Below the pieces are notes generated by a model. It was not told the origin of the DNA and ran no database searches. It saw only the letters and a program-made list of their open reading frames with translations. 64,000 bases of DNA, taken from Ignavibacteriota bacterium (GTDB lineage Bacteria; Bacteroidota; Ignavibacteria; Ignavibacteriales; Melioribacteraceae). The position numbers were made by a program, and so were the translations under genes. Shown here one piece after another: positions 1 to 7,385 of this stretch. The DNA lies in assembly GCA_016708125.1 (NCBI GenBank), contig JADJGF010000001.1:4362001-4426000 (forward strand). The letters run 5' to 3'. Each line of letters starts with the position of its first letter. Within the stretch, counting starts at the first letter, position 1.

Positions 1-153
1 AATATTCAACTAACAAATTGTAGTTTTGAAAATGCTACAACGGAAAATTGCGGGCGGCTAAATAATTGTTTTATAAGAACTCCTTTTTTGAATTTACAAA
101 ATAAAATTAATGATATTTTTGAATCAATTACATTGCACGAAATTTCAAATTAA
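1..153 (+). CDS. Rrf2-family transcriptional regulator, C-terminal fragment (cut by window edge)
   Basis: The window opens inside a reading frame that encodes 50 residues before a TAA stop. Its end carries cysteines at residues 7, 17 and 23 of the fragment, then a short helix ending ITLHEI. This resembles the C-terminus of Rrf2/IscR regulators, where a Cys-x5-Cys pair helps bind an Fe-S cluster and is followed by a dimerisation helix. Here the last two cysteines have the x5 spacing, but the first is nine residues upstream instead of five. An IscA-type Fe-S gene downstream supports the call. The DNA-binding domain lies outside the window, so the assignment rests on this short tail and its context. 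Confidence 0.6.
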   Translation, partial: NIQLTNCSFENATTENCGRLNNCFIRTPFLNLQNKINDIFESITLHEISN

Positions 154-168
154 TATATTAGAGACATT

Positions 169-483
169 ATGAATCAGCTTGAACATTTAAAATCAAACAA
201 AAACATTTTTTTCAACTTTATGAAAGAAGATTATCCGTTATTTAGATATTCAAATTTATTTTTGCGCGATCTTCAATATGCAATTAAATCATATTTTGAT
301 ATGAAAGAAAATCCAATTAGTTATTCTCAAGCAGAAATAATTGCAAGAAATTTTATTGATGAATTATTAAAATCAAATGATATTTTGCAAATTGATAAAA
401 AATCTTGGAAAGTAAATTTTGATATTGGAATTAAACACAAAGTTTCAGAACCGGAAGGAGTTTCAAATGAACAGCTCAATTGA
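169..483 (+). CDS. Small conserved-looking protein of unknown function
   Basis: This encodes 104 residues with no signal peptide or membrane segment. I do not recognise the family. The middle (LRDLQYAIKSYF, then SQAEIIARNFIDELL) reads as amphipathic helices, and the end (LQIDKKSWKVNFDI) as a beta hairpin, so a winged-helix-like fold is possible but not shown. It starts 15 nt after the Rrf2 stop and its last 17 nt overlap the next gene. It is therefore probably co-transcribed and translationally coupled with the Fe-S carrier, which suggests a role in Fe-S or redox homeostasis by context only. Confidence 0.7.
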   Translation: MNQLEHLKSNKNIFFNFMKEDYPLFRYSNLFLRDLQYAIKSYFDMKENPISYSQAEIIARNFIDELLKSNDILQIDKKSWKVNFDIGIKHKVSEPEGVSNEQLN

Positions 484-820
484 TACAAGTTCAACAATTA
501 CAATTTCGGAAAAAGCTATAAAACAAGTTAAACAAATTATGAGTGAAAATAATATTCCAGAAAATTATTCGCTGCGAATAAGTGTAAAAGGCGGAGGATG
601 TTCCGGTTTCACATATAATTTAGGCTTTGACGGTGACGAAAAAGACGGAGATACTTTTTTCGAAAATGATAATTTTAAAATCGTTGTTGATGGAAAAAGT
701 TTATTTTATTTACTTGGAACCGAGCTTGATTTTAGTGATGGTTTAAATGGAAGAGGTTTTATTTTTAATAATCCAAACGCAACCAAAACTTGCGGCTGCG
801 GTGAATCTTTCGGAGTTTAG
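467..820 (+). CDS. IscA/SufA/ErpA-type iron-sulfur cluster carrier
   Basis: This A-type carrier binds an Fe-S cluster and passes it to apo-proteins in the cytoplasm. The 117-residue protein has the family's three cluster ligands: Cys45 in GGGCSGF, and Cys109 and Cys111 in the C-terminal CGCG motif. The start at 467 was chosen over an in-frame ATG at 419 because GGAAGGAG (453-460) precedes it with ideal spacing and the usual family length results. It overlaps the preceding small gene by 17 nt. Which paralogue it is (IscA, SufA or ErpA) cannot be decided from the sequence alone. The neighbouring Rrf2 tail and superoxide dismutase suggest a role under oxidative or iron stress. Confidence 0.92.
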   Translation: MNSSIDTSSTITISEKAIKQVKQIMSENNIPENYSLRISVKGGGCSGFTYNLGFDGDEKDGDTFFENDNFKIVVDGKSLFYLLGTELDFSDGLNGRGFIFNNPNATKTCGCGESFGV

Positions 821-922
821 ATGAAAAGAAATCAATTTTTAATGTCGCTTGGAATTTTACCATTTGTAACATTTAGTTCAAAGATTAATTTATTATCGAA
901 TAAAAACAAAAGGAGTAATAAT

Positions 923-1531
923 ATGAGTAAGTTTGAATTGCCAGCTTTACCATATGATTTTAATGCACTTGAACCATACATTGACGCAAAAACAATGGAA
1001 ATTCATCACGGAAAACATCATGCTGCATATGTAAATAATTTAAATACTGCAATTGCCGGAACCGAGATGGAAGGAAAAACTTTAGAAGAATTATTAGCTA
1101 ATATTTCAAAATTTCCGGCAGCGGTTAGAAATAATGGCGGCGGACATTTTAATCATTCACTTTTCTGGACAATTATGGGAAAAGGAAAAGGTGGAGTTCC
1201 AACCGGTAAATTAGCTGAAGAAATTAATTCAACATTCGGATCATTTGAAAGTTTTAAAGAAACATTTTCTAAAGCTGGTGCAACAAGATTTGGATCGGGC
1301 TGGGCTTGGTTAGTTGTTTCCGGAAGAAAATTAGTTGTTTCATCCACACCAAATCAAGATAATCCTTTAATGGATGTTGCTGAAGTACAAGGAACTCCAA
1401 TTTTAGGATTGGATGTTTGGGAACATGCTTATTATTTACATTACCAAAATAGAAGACCTGATTATATTACAGCTTTTTGGAATGTTATTGATTGGGATGC
1501 TGTTTCAAAACGTTTTAATGATGCAAAATAA
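923..1531 (+). CDS. sodA: Superoxide dismutase, Mn/Fe family (Mn-like)
   Basis: This enzyme converts superoxide to hydrogen peroxide and oxygen. The 202-residue protein has the four metal ligands: His28 (in IHHGKHH), His78 (in NHSLFW), Asp164 and His168 (in DVWEHAYY). Gln145 in PNQDNP is the placement typical of Mn enzymes, so Mn or cambialistic use is likely. The start at 923 follows AAAAGGAG with 7-nt spacing. An in-frame ATG at 821 would add 34 residues (MKRNQFLMSLGILPF...), which look like a weak export signal, and it also has a GGAG seven nt upstream. Two forms are therefore possible. It follows the Fe-S carrier directly. Confidence 0.95.
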   Translation: MSKFELPALPYDFNALEPYIDAKTMEIHHGKHHAAYVNNLNTAIAGTEMEGKTLEELLANISKFPAAVRNNGGGHFNHSLFWTIMGKGKGGVPTGKLAEEINSTFGSFESFKETFSKAGATRFGSGWAWLVVSGRKLVVSSTPNQDNPLMDVAEVQGTPILGLDVWEHAYYLHYQNRRPDYITAFWNVIDWDAVSKRFNDAK

Positions 1532-1547
1532 TTTGATGTAATTTAAC

Positions 1548-1579
1548 AAAAGGGTTTAAATATATTTTTAAACCCTTTT
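1548..1579. terminator. Bidirectional rho-independent terminator
   Basis: A perfect 13-bp inverted repeat (AAAAGGGTTTAAA / TTTAAACCCTTTT) with a 6-nt loop lies between the convergent sodA and atpC genes. A-runs and T-runs flank it on both sides, so it can stop transcription from either direction. Confidence 0.85.
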
Positions 1580-1595
1580 TATTATAAATCCAAGT

Positions 1596-2012
1596 TTATA
1601 AAGAAGAATATTTGTGTACTGTCTTTAATCTATTTATAGCTCTTTTCAAAGCAAGTTCGGCACGCATTTCATCAACATTCTCATTTCGCTTATTTTTCAA
1701 TCTATTTTCTGCGCGTATTTTTGCTTCTTCTGCTCTCTTTATATCGATAGAATCTGCTCGTTCAAAAGATTCAGCCAAAATAATAATTTTATTGTTTGAT
1801 AATTCTAAAGTTCCGCCGCTTGTTGAATATATTAATTTAGAATTTTCAGTTTCTTCAATTTTAATTTCTCCAATTTCTAAAGAACTTATTATTGGCGCAT
1901 GATTAAAAAGTATTTGAAAATTTCCGTTAGTTCCAGGAACAGTTACAGAAATTACTTTTCCTTCATATCCAATTTTACTTGGAGTAATTATTTCTAAGTC
2001 CAACTTTTTCAT
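1596..2012 (-). CDS. atpC: ATP synthase F1 subunit epsilon
   Basis: This is the epsilon subunit of the F1 central stalk, which couples rotation and regulates ATP hydrolysis. The 138-residue protein has the usual layout: an N-terminal beta sandwich (LEIITPSK, VPGTNGNFQILFNHAP) and a C-terminal helical part rich in Lys, Arg and Glu (RAEEAKIRAENRLKNKR). It lies 1 nt behind atpD, so the two are co-transcribed. The other ATP synthase genes are not in the window. A split atpDC pair is the arrangement known in Bacteroidota and Chlorobi. Confidence 0.93.
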   Translation of the reverse strand: MKKLDLEIITPSKIGYEGKVISVTVPGTNGNFQILFNHAPIISSLEIGEIKIEETENSKLIYSTSGGTLELSNNKIIILAESFERADSIDIKRAEEAKIRAENRLKNKRNENVDEMRAELALKRAINRLKTVHKYSSL

Positions 2013-2013
2013 G

Positions 2014-3420
2014 TTAAGCCATTTTTTTAGCTTTTTCTACAGCTTCTTCAATTGTACCAACATACATAAAAGCCATTTCTGGTAAATTATCATGTTTGCC
2101 TTCAAGAATTTCCTTGAAGCTTCTTATAGTATCTTCTAATTTTACATACTTACCCGGAATTCCCGTAAATTGTTCAGCAACATGAAACGGCTGACTTAAA
2201 AATCTTTGAATTCTTCTAGCTCTTCTAACTACAACTTTATCATCTTCTGAAAGTTCATCCATGCCCAAAATATTAATAATGTCTTGTAAATCTTTATATG
2301 CTTGCAAAATTTCTTTAACTTGACTTGCAACTTTATAATGTTCTTGTCCTAAAATTCCCGGTTCAAGAATTCTAGATGTTGAATCTAAAGGATCAACAGC
2401 CGGATAAATTCCTAATTCAGAAATTTGTCTACTTAAAACCGTGGTAGCATCCAAATGAGAAAAAGCAGTTGCCGGTGCCGGATCAGTTAAGTCATCAGCC
2501 GGAACATAAATTGCTTGAACAGATGTAATTGAACCTTTATCAGTTGATGTAATTCTTTCTTGCAACTCACCCATTTCCGAAGCTAAGTTTGGCTGATATC
2601 CAACCGCAGAAGGCATTCTTCCTAACAAAGCACTTACTTCTGAACCAGCTTGCGTAAAACGGAAAATATTATCAATAAACAATAAAACATCTCTTTCTTC
2701 AACATCTCTAAAATATTCTGCCATTGTTAAACCGGTAAGACCAACTCTTAATCTTGCGCCTGGAGGTTCATTCATTTGTCCAAATACTAAAGCAGTTTTA
2801 TCCAAAACTCCGGATTCTTTCATTTCTCGCCAAAGATCATTCCCTTCTCTTGTTCTTTCACCAACTCCGGTAAATACTGAGTAACCACCGTGCTGTGAAG
2901 CAATATTATGAATGAGTTCTTGAATAATTACAGTTTTACCAACTCCGGCCCCACCGAATAAACCAGTTTTACCGCCTTTAGAATATGGCTCTAACAAATC
3001 TATAACTTTAATTCCGGTTTCAAACATTTCCTGCGAAGTAGAAAGTTTATTAAATGCCGGTGCATGATGATGAATCGGAGCTTTTCGTTCAGTTTTAATT
3101 TCACCTAATTCATCAATTCCTTCGCCTAAAACATTTATTAAACGTCCTAAAGTTTCTGGTCCAACCGGAACAGAAATTGGTTCGCCGGTATCTATCGCTT
3201 TCATTCCTCTAACTAATCCATCAGTAATATCCATCGCAATAGATCTTATTCTGTTTTCGCCAAGATGCTGTTGAACTTCTAAAGTTAAAACTGATTTTAC
3301 TCCATCATCTTCGCGTGGAATATGAATTGCGTTATAAATTTCCGGAAGTTTTCCACCTGAAAAATCAATATCCACAACTGGACCAATTACTCTGACAATT
3401 GTTCCTTCGTTAATAGCCAT
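2014..3420 (-). CDS. atpD: ATP synthase F1 subunit beta
   Basis: This is the catalytic subunit of the F1 head, at normal length (468 residues). The Walker A loop GGAGVGKT is at residues 156-163. The catalytic motif GERTREGNDLW, the Walker B strand DVLLFIDNIFRFTQAGSEVSALLGRMPS, quoted here only to locate it by FIDNIFRF, and the PAPATAFSHLDA segment are all present. The ATG is preceded by AAGGAG with good spacing. A candidate promoter sits 30 nt further upstream (3450-3481). It is translated with atpC. Confidence 0.97.
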   Translation of the reverse strand: MAINEGTIVRVIGPVVDIDFSGGKLPEIYNAIHIPREDDGVKSVLTLEVQQHLGENRIRSIAMDITDGLVRGMKAIDTGEPISVPVGPETLGRLINVLGEGIDELGEIKTERKAPIHHHAPAFNKLSTSQEMFETGIKVIDLLEPYSKGGKTGLFGGAGVGKTVIIQELIHNIASQHGGYSVFTGVGERTREGNDLWREMKESGVLDKTALVFGQMNEPPGARLRVGLTGLTMAEYFRDVEERDVLLFIDNIFRFTQAGSEVSALLGRMPSAVGYQPNLASEMGELQERITSTDKGSITSVQAIYVPADDLTDPAPATAFSHLDATTVLSRQISELGIYPAVDPLDSTSRILEPGILGQEHYKVASQVKEILQAYKDLQDIINILGMDELSEDDKVVVRRARRIQRFLSQPFHVAEQFTGIPGKYVKLEDTIRSFKEILEGKHDNLPEMAFMYVGTIEEAVEKAKKMA

Positions 3421-3449
3421 TTTTCTCCTTTATGTAATAAAACAATTTG

Positions 3450-3481
3450 TAAAGTTAGGGATTATTGAATTATTTTTCAAT
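3450..3481 (-). promoter_or_regulatory. Candidate Bacteroidota-type promoter of atpDC
   Basis: On the minus strand, ATTG is followed after 20 nt by TAACTTTA, close to the TTG / TAnnTTTG promoter pattern known from Bacteroidota. The downstream element ends about 30 nt before the atpD start codon. It lies in the only gap between atpD and the next upstream gene. This is a pattern match only. Confidence 0.4.
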
Positions 3482-3495
3482 TTATTACTTTTAAA

Positions 3496-4740
3496 CTATT
3501 TTAATAATGTCATTTTTTTTACAGAAATTTTGTTATTTATTTGCATAACGCAAAAATAAATCCCCGTTGTTAGATTTTCTGCATTAAAATTAATTTCATA
3601 ATTTCCGGGCAATTGAATTTTATTGACTAAAGTTTTTATTTCCCTTCCAAGAACATCATAAACCCTTAGTTGTAGAGACGCAAAATTTTGGGTCTCTACG
3701 GTACCAATTGAATATTTAATTGTTGTACTCGCATTAAACGGATTTGGATAATTCTGAATTAACACAAATTGATTTACAATTTTAATATCAGATTTAATTG
3801 AAGTAAGAGGTTCAACTTTAAAATCGGCAAAAACCGGAAGATGATCCGATGAATAATAAAGTGCTGTGGCAATTTCATCTGAAACCGAGGCATTAGGCAA
3901 TTCGCTGATTGCTTTGTTAAAATGATTTCCGTCATTTCCAAAAGATATGTAAGTGTTAGGAATGTATGTAATTCCCCCAGTATCAATAATTGATTGTGAA
4001 GCAAGAATCATATCAAATCTATCATCAATTCCACCGGTTGAGCCTTCATCTGAAAGATTTGCTAATCTTGTTGATTGCGTATGAATTCCTCTGTAAGTTG
4101 AATTATTATGCCAATAACCAATTTGATTTATCGGATCTAAAAAATATCCGGAATTTGTTTTTTCAATTAATTCTTGAAATGCTGGCTCTGTAGAATAATA
4201 AATATTCAAATCCCCGACTAACAAATAATTTTTACCTGGAGAAAATTTATCTGTAACTTCTCTTAAAATTTTCACTTCTTCCAATCGTTTTTGTCGATCT
4301 GTTTCCGAATCACTTGCTTTTAAGTGGGCAGAAAAAATAATTAATGTATCATTCGTATTTTTATGAACAAAAATAAGTTTGGAAATATTTCTTAAAGCGG
4401 TGGAAATTGGTTCATTATCAATAAAATTAAAAACTGAATCTTTATAAAAAAGTGCATTATCGGTATCGTAACCGTTGACAAATTCTCCGGCTGTATAATT
4501 CGAATCTAAAACTTCATTTAGAAATAATTCAACACCGGCAGCACTTTCCATTTCTTGTACGACTAAAATATCCGGCTTTATTTCATTAATAATTTTCTTG
4601 AAATACGGATTTCGTGTTGAAGAAATTTTGCTTGGATAATTTAAAATATTATATGTCATTACTCGGAAAGTATCTTGAGCGAAAATAATAGAATGCGAAA
4701 AAAATACAAAAAGTAAAATGTTAAATTTATTTTTTTTCAT
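3496..4740 (-). CDS. Secreted endonuclease/exonuclease/phosphatase-family protein with T9SS sorting domain
   Basis: This is a predicted secreted phosphodiesterase of the metal-dependent EEP fold. The 414-residue protein has a signal peptide (residues 1-21), then EEP landmarks: VMTYNILNYPS (N-terminal Asn), VVQEME (metal-binding Glu), VGDLNIYYS (Asp-x-Asn) and SSDHLPVFADF (C-terminal Asp-His pair), through about residue 310. A T9SS type A domain (about 332-414) starts QNYPNPFNAST and ends in KKMTLLK, so the protein should be exported and surface-bound or released. DNA is a likely substrate given the OB-fold protein in the same operon, but sphingomyelin or phosphoinositide activity cannot be excluded. 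A 28-bp palindrome is embedded in frame in the sorting domain. Confidence 0.88.
   Translation of the reverse strand: MKKNKFNILLFVFFSHSIIFAQDTFRVMTYNILNYPSKISSTRNPYFKKIINEIKPDILVVQEMESAAGVELFLNEVLDSNYTAGEFVNGYDTDNALFYKDSVFNFIDNEPISTALRNISKLIFVHKNTNDTLIIFSAHLKASDSETDRQKRLEEVKILREVTDKFSPGKNYLLVGDLNIYYSTEPAFQELIEKTNSGYFLDPINQIGYWHNNSTYRGIHTQSTRLANLSDEGSTGGIDDRFDMILASQSIIDTGGITYIPNTYISFGNDGNHFNKAISELPNASVSDEIATALYYSSDHLPVFADFKVEPLTSIKSDIKIVNQFVLIQNYPNPFNASTTIKYSIGTVETQNFASLQLRVYDVLGREIKTLVNKIQLPGNYEINFNAENLTTGIYFCVMQINNKISVKKMTLLK
3672..3699. repeat. 28-bp palindromic repeat, copy 1 (inside coding sequence)
   Basis: The arms GTAGAGACG and (G)GTCTCTAC flank the centre CAAAATTTTG, giving an almost perfect 28-bp palindrome with one mismatch. 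It lies in frame in the T9SS domain of the nuclease gene and encodes the loop TVETQNFASLQ. A second copy is at 11740-11767. Confidence 0.85.
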
Positions 4741-5841
4741 TTAATCAATTTCAGTTGAAAGAATAAATCGTAAAATTCTGTTATTACCCGTATCCAATAT
4801 GTATAAAGTTCTATCATAATGTGCAACGGCATGCGGCGATGACATAATTTCAGTTCCGCCAAAAGATTCTAATTCATCACCAAATGTATTGAATTTGAAA
4901 ACACTATCTTTTTCTGCATCAGCAACATAAATATTATTTGATTCATCCAAAGCAATATCTTCCGGTTTACCAAATTTATTTACACTCATTAAATCGCAAG
5001 AAAACGCACTCAGTTTTGAAAGATATCCTTCAAAATCTGAATTAGAAATAAATTCCAGCCACTGAACTTTAAAACTATTATTTCCGACTAAAGTTAGAAT
5101 AACATCCGCACTTTTTGAATTAAATGAAGTAAGTGAACTAATTTGATTTGCAGATAAAATTCCGGTTCCTTCCGGTTCCAAGCCCGGAATTTTAAATAAT
5201 GAAATTGTACCGTTATTTAGAAATCTTACTCTAATTATTGTATTGTCTCTATCAACTGGATTTGAATTTGACGGACCTTTCCTTGAAACATAAACTGAGT
5301 TATCATAAAAAGTGCAAACTCCGGTGTAAAATCTATCACTTCTGTTAAATGCAAAAGGATCAATACTTGGATTTTGAGGAAGAATTCTTTCCAATTTTGT
5401 GTTTGATAAAATATGACCGGTTTCAACCAAATCAATTTTATATAATGCGCTAAAAGTCAAATTTTGATTATTAATTAAAGTATCAAACTCTGCAACAACA
5501 AATAAATTAAGTTTGTAATCTTGCGCAATTGCAATTGGTTTTTTAATATTTATTTCACCCAAAATTTGTCCGGAAATATCAAGCATAACAATTTTATTAT
5601 TATCAGTATCGGCGACATAAATGAATAAATCTTTTCCAATAATCATGTCTTGCGGATTATTAAAACCGATCCAATTTGGAAATTGCTGAATATAAAGTGT
5701 ATCTCCAAAATTGCCGCCATTATCAGTTTTGGAAATATTTAAATCGTTAATATCAAATTTATCTGTGCAAGAAAATGCAAAGATTATCAATCCAATAATT
5801 GCAGAAAATTTTAATATCGATATGATTTTTTTATTTAACAT
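4741..5841 (-). CDS. NHL-repeat (six-bladed propeller-like) lipoprotein
   Basis: This 366-residue protein has an N-terminal hydrophobic stretch ending in the lipobox FSC, which predicts acylation at Cys25 and membrane anchoring. Repeated motifs such as PQDMIIGKDLFIYVADTDNN, KPEDIALDESNNIYVADAEK and HAVAHYDRTLYILDTGNN are NHL propeller blades. Such propellers usually bind proteins or ligands rather than catalyse. Its stop codon directly abuts the nuclease start (no gap), and it follows the PorV-like gene by 6 nt, so it belongs to the locus A operon. A propeller lipoprotein of different sequence occupies a similar place in locus B. Its partner is unknown. Confidence 0.82.
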   Translation of the reverse strand: MLNKKIISILKFSAIIGLIIFAFSCTDKFDINDLNISKTDNGGNFGDTLYIQQFPNWIGFNNPQDMIIGKDLFIYVADTDNNKIVMLDISGQILGEINIKKPIAIAQDYKLNLFVVAEFDTLINNQNLTFSALYKIDLVETGHILSNTKLERILPQNPSIDPFAFNRSDRFYTGVCTFYDNSVYVSRKGPSNSNPVDRDNTIIRVRFLNNGTISLFKIPGLEPEGTGILSANQISSLTSFNSKSADVILTLVGNNSFKVQWLEFISNSDFEGYLSKLSAFSCDLMSVNKFGKPEDIALDESNNIYVADAEKDSVFKFNTFGDELESFGGTEIMSSPHAVAHYDRTLYILDTGNNRILRFILSTEID

Positions 5842-5847
5842 TTTGTT

Positions 5848-6828
5848 TTACAAACCAAGAATAATTGAAAATCTGTGAGCTGAACCAAGTCGTTCAAAAT
5901 TTACAAATGAATAATCCAGAGTAAAATCAGCAAAATCATTATTCATATTTACGCCCGCACCAAATGAAAGATCTTGTTCATCAACATTAATTTTATAACC
6001 ACCACGTATAAAAAACATTTCATGCCACGAATACTCAATTCCGGTTGATACATTTTCACTATTGTCATTTGGATGATTAAGCTGAATTGAAGTTGTAATT
6101 CTATGATTTTCATTTTGATAAGGTTCTAAAGCAAAACCAATTCTAAACATTGTAGGAGGAGAAAACGACTGCCATTGCTCTTTTTTTCTTCCGCCGAATA
6201 AAATTACTTTTCCATCCGGAGCTAATTCATTTCCAAAATTTGTAATTGTAACTGCAAATCTTGTTGAACCTAAACCAGTGTAATAAAAAGTTCCTAAATC
6301 TACTAAAACTCCGCGCATTTTTAATTTATCTAAAGTTTCTTCAAAATACCTAATTGTTGCACCAAAGCTGAATTGTTCGGTCATCTTTCTTGAATAAGTT
6401 GCAGAAACTGCAAAGTCACCAAAAGAAAAATATTCGCCGGTTCCAAACGGATTAACTTCCGTTGTAACTTTCATATCTTCCATATGAAGAGATGTTAACG
6501 AAATTCCTACTGCATCATTTGTTGATAAATGATAATTTGCGCCAAGAAATTCATGTCCAATATCTACAATCCAATTATTGTGAGAAAACATTATTTCATT
6601 TTTTTCTGATAAAACCAATCCCGCTGGATTCCAATAAAGCGAAGAAACATCATTTGCAATTGCTACAAATGCATCGCCCATTGCCGTAGCTCTTCCGCCA
6701 ACTCCAATTTTAAGAAATTGCGCTGTAGAAATTCCGGCTCGCTGTCCACCCAAAGTTGGGAAAAGTTGAGCATTCAATTCTACAACTGAGAGAAATATTA
6801 GTAAAAATATTGTAAATATTTTATTCAT
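5848..6828 (-). CDS. PorV/PorQ-family outer-membrane beta-barrel protein (locus A)
   Basis: This resembles the FadL-like barrels PorV and PorQ, which take cargo from the type IX translocon or help attach it at the surface. After a signal peptide comes the diagnostic N-terminal block AQFLKIGVGGRATAMGDAFV with SSLYWNPAGL. Alternating beta strands follow, and the end is a strand with a terminal hydrophobic residue (HRFSIILGL). The ATG at 6828 is preferred; an in-frame TTG at 6849 would extend the protein by seven residues. Two paralogues occur at 37121 and 54603, each with a TonB receptor and an FnIII cargo, suggesting each serves its own cargo set. This is inferred from context. Confidence 0.87.
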   Translation of the reverse strand: MNKIFTIFLLIFLSVVELNAQLFPTLGGQRAGISTAQFLKIGVGGRATAMGDAFVAIANDVSSLYWNPAGLVLSEKNEIMFSHNNWIVDIGHEFLGANYHLSTNDAVGISLTSLHMEDMKVTTEVNPFGTGEYFSFGDFAVSATYSRKMTEQFSFGATIRYFEETLDKLKMRGVLVDLGTFYYTGLGSTRFAVTITNFGNELAPDGKVILFGGRKKEQWQSFSPPTMFRIGFALEPYQNENHRITTSIQLNHPNDNSENVSTGIEYSWHEMFFIRGGYKINVDEQDLSFGAGVNMNNDFADFTLDYSFVNFERLGSAHRFSIILGL

Positions 6829-6839
6829 AAATTTTTTTA

Positions 6840-6978
6840 TAAAACTCAAAAAACAAAAGTCAAATTACAAACAAACGACAAATAACAAATTTTAGAACTC
6901 AAATTTCAAATTCAAAAAAAAGCAAAAACCAAATTTCAAATAATTTTCAAACTCAAAAACACAAAATTTAAAATACAT
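6840..6978. repeat. A-rich low-complexity flank of the four-helix-bundle gene
   Basis: Degenerate CAAATTTCAAA / ACAAATAACAAA-like units fill the gap between the PorV-like gene and the four-helix-bundle gene. The segment AAAAAACAAAAGTCAAATTA near 6850 is roughly the reverse complement of the sequence on the other side of that gene (7348-7385), so the gene sits between imperfect inverted repeats. Confidence 0.6.
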
Positions 6979-7347
6979 TTATTGAGACTTTTCAATAATT
7001 GCAGAAAATATTTTTGTTAATTCAACTGATTCTTGAATAAGTTTTTTAATTTCATTTTTATTTTCCAACTCATTTGTTTCATCAATTAAACGCAGCCAAT
7101 AACCACTTTCTTTTGCTTCTTTTCTGCTTATTTGAACTTTCAGTAAAAAATCTTTCTTACCTAATGATTCATTTGCTTCAATATAATTTGCACCAACAGA
7201 ACCGGAAGATCTAATAACTTGCTTAGAATCTTCGCCATTCGCAATTGTCTTTGGAAGAGTTTTAATTAAAATTCTTACAGATTTCGCAAACTCAAATGTT
7301 CTTTCTTCAAGATCATATTTTGGTTTTATATTTTGAATATTGTTCAT
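6979..7347 (-). CDS. Four-helix-bundle protein, S23/IVP family
   Basis: This 122-residue, all-helical protein belongs to the family first seen in 23S rRNA intervening sequences. Landmarks are the N-terminal LEERTFEFAKSVRILIKTLP, the central QVIRSSGSVGANYIEANES and the C-terminal KEAKESGYWLRLIDE. The molecular role of stand-alone members is unknown. It interrupts the locus A operon between the TonB receptor and the PorV-like gene, and is bounded by low-complexity inverted repeats. This suggests it arrived as a small insertion. The related Avd protein works with retroelements, but no reverse transcriptase is present in the window. Confidence 0.9.
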   Translation of the reverse strand: MNNIQNIKPKYDLEERTFEFAKSVRILIKTLPKTIANGEDSKQVIRSSGSVGANYIEANESLGKKDFLLKVQISRKEAKESGYWLRLIDETNELENKNEIKKLIQESVELTKIFSAIIEKSQ

Positions 7348-7385
7348 TGAAATTTATTTGTTATTTGTCTTTTGTTTTTTGTTAT
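7348..7385. repeat. Right-hand inverted low-complexity flank of the four-helix-bundle gene
   Basis: TTTGTTATTTGTCTTTTG followed by a T-rich run mirrors the A-rich flank near 6850-6895. Together they bracket the small gene as imperfect inverted repeats. Confidence 0.55.

Noticed and set aside
1153..1347. Reverse-strand open frame inside sodA
   Set aside because: It lies fully within a well-supported gene and its composition follows from the codons of sodA; no domain or ribosome site.
6979..7347. Diversity-generating retroelement suggested by the four-helix-bundle (Avd-like) gene
   Set aside because: No reverse transcriptase, template repeat or variable repeat is visible nearby.
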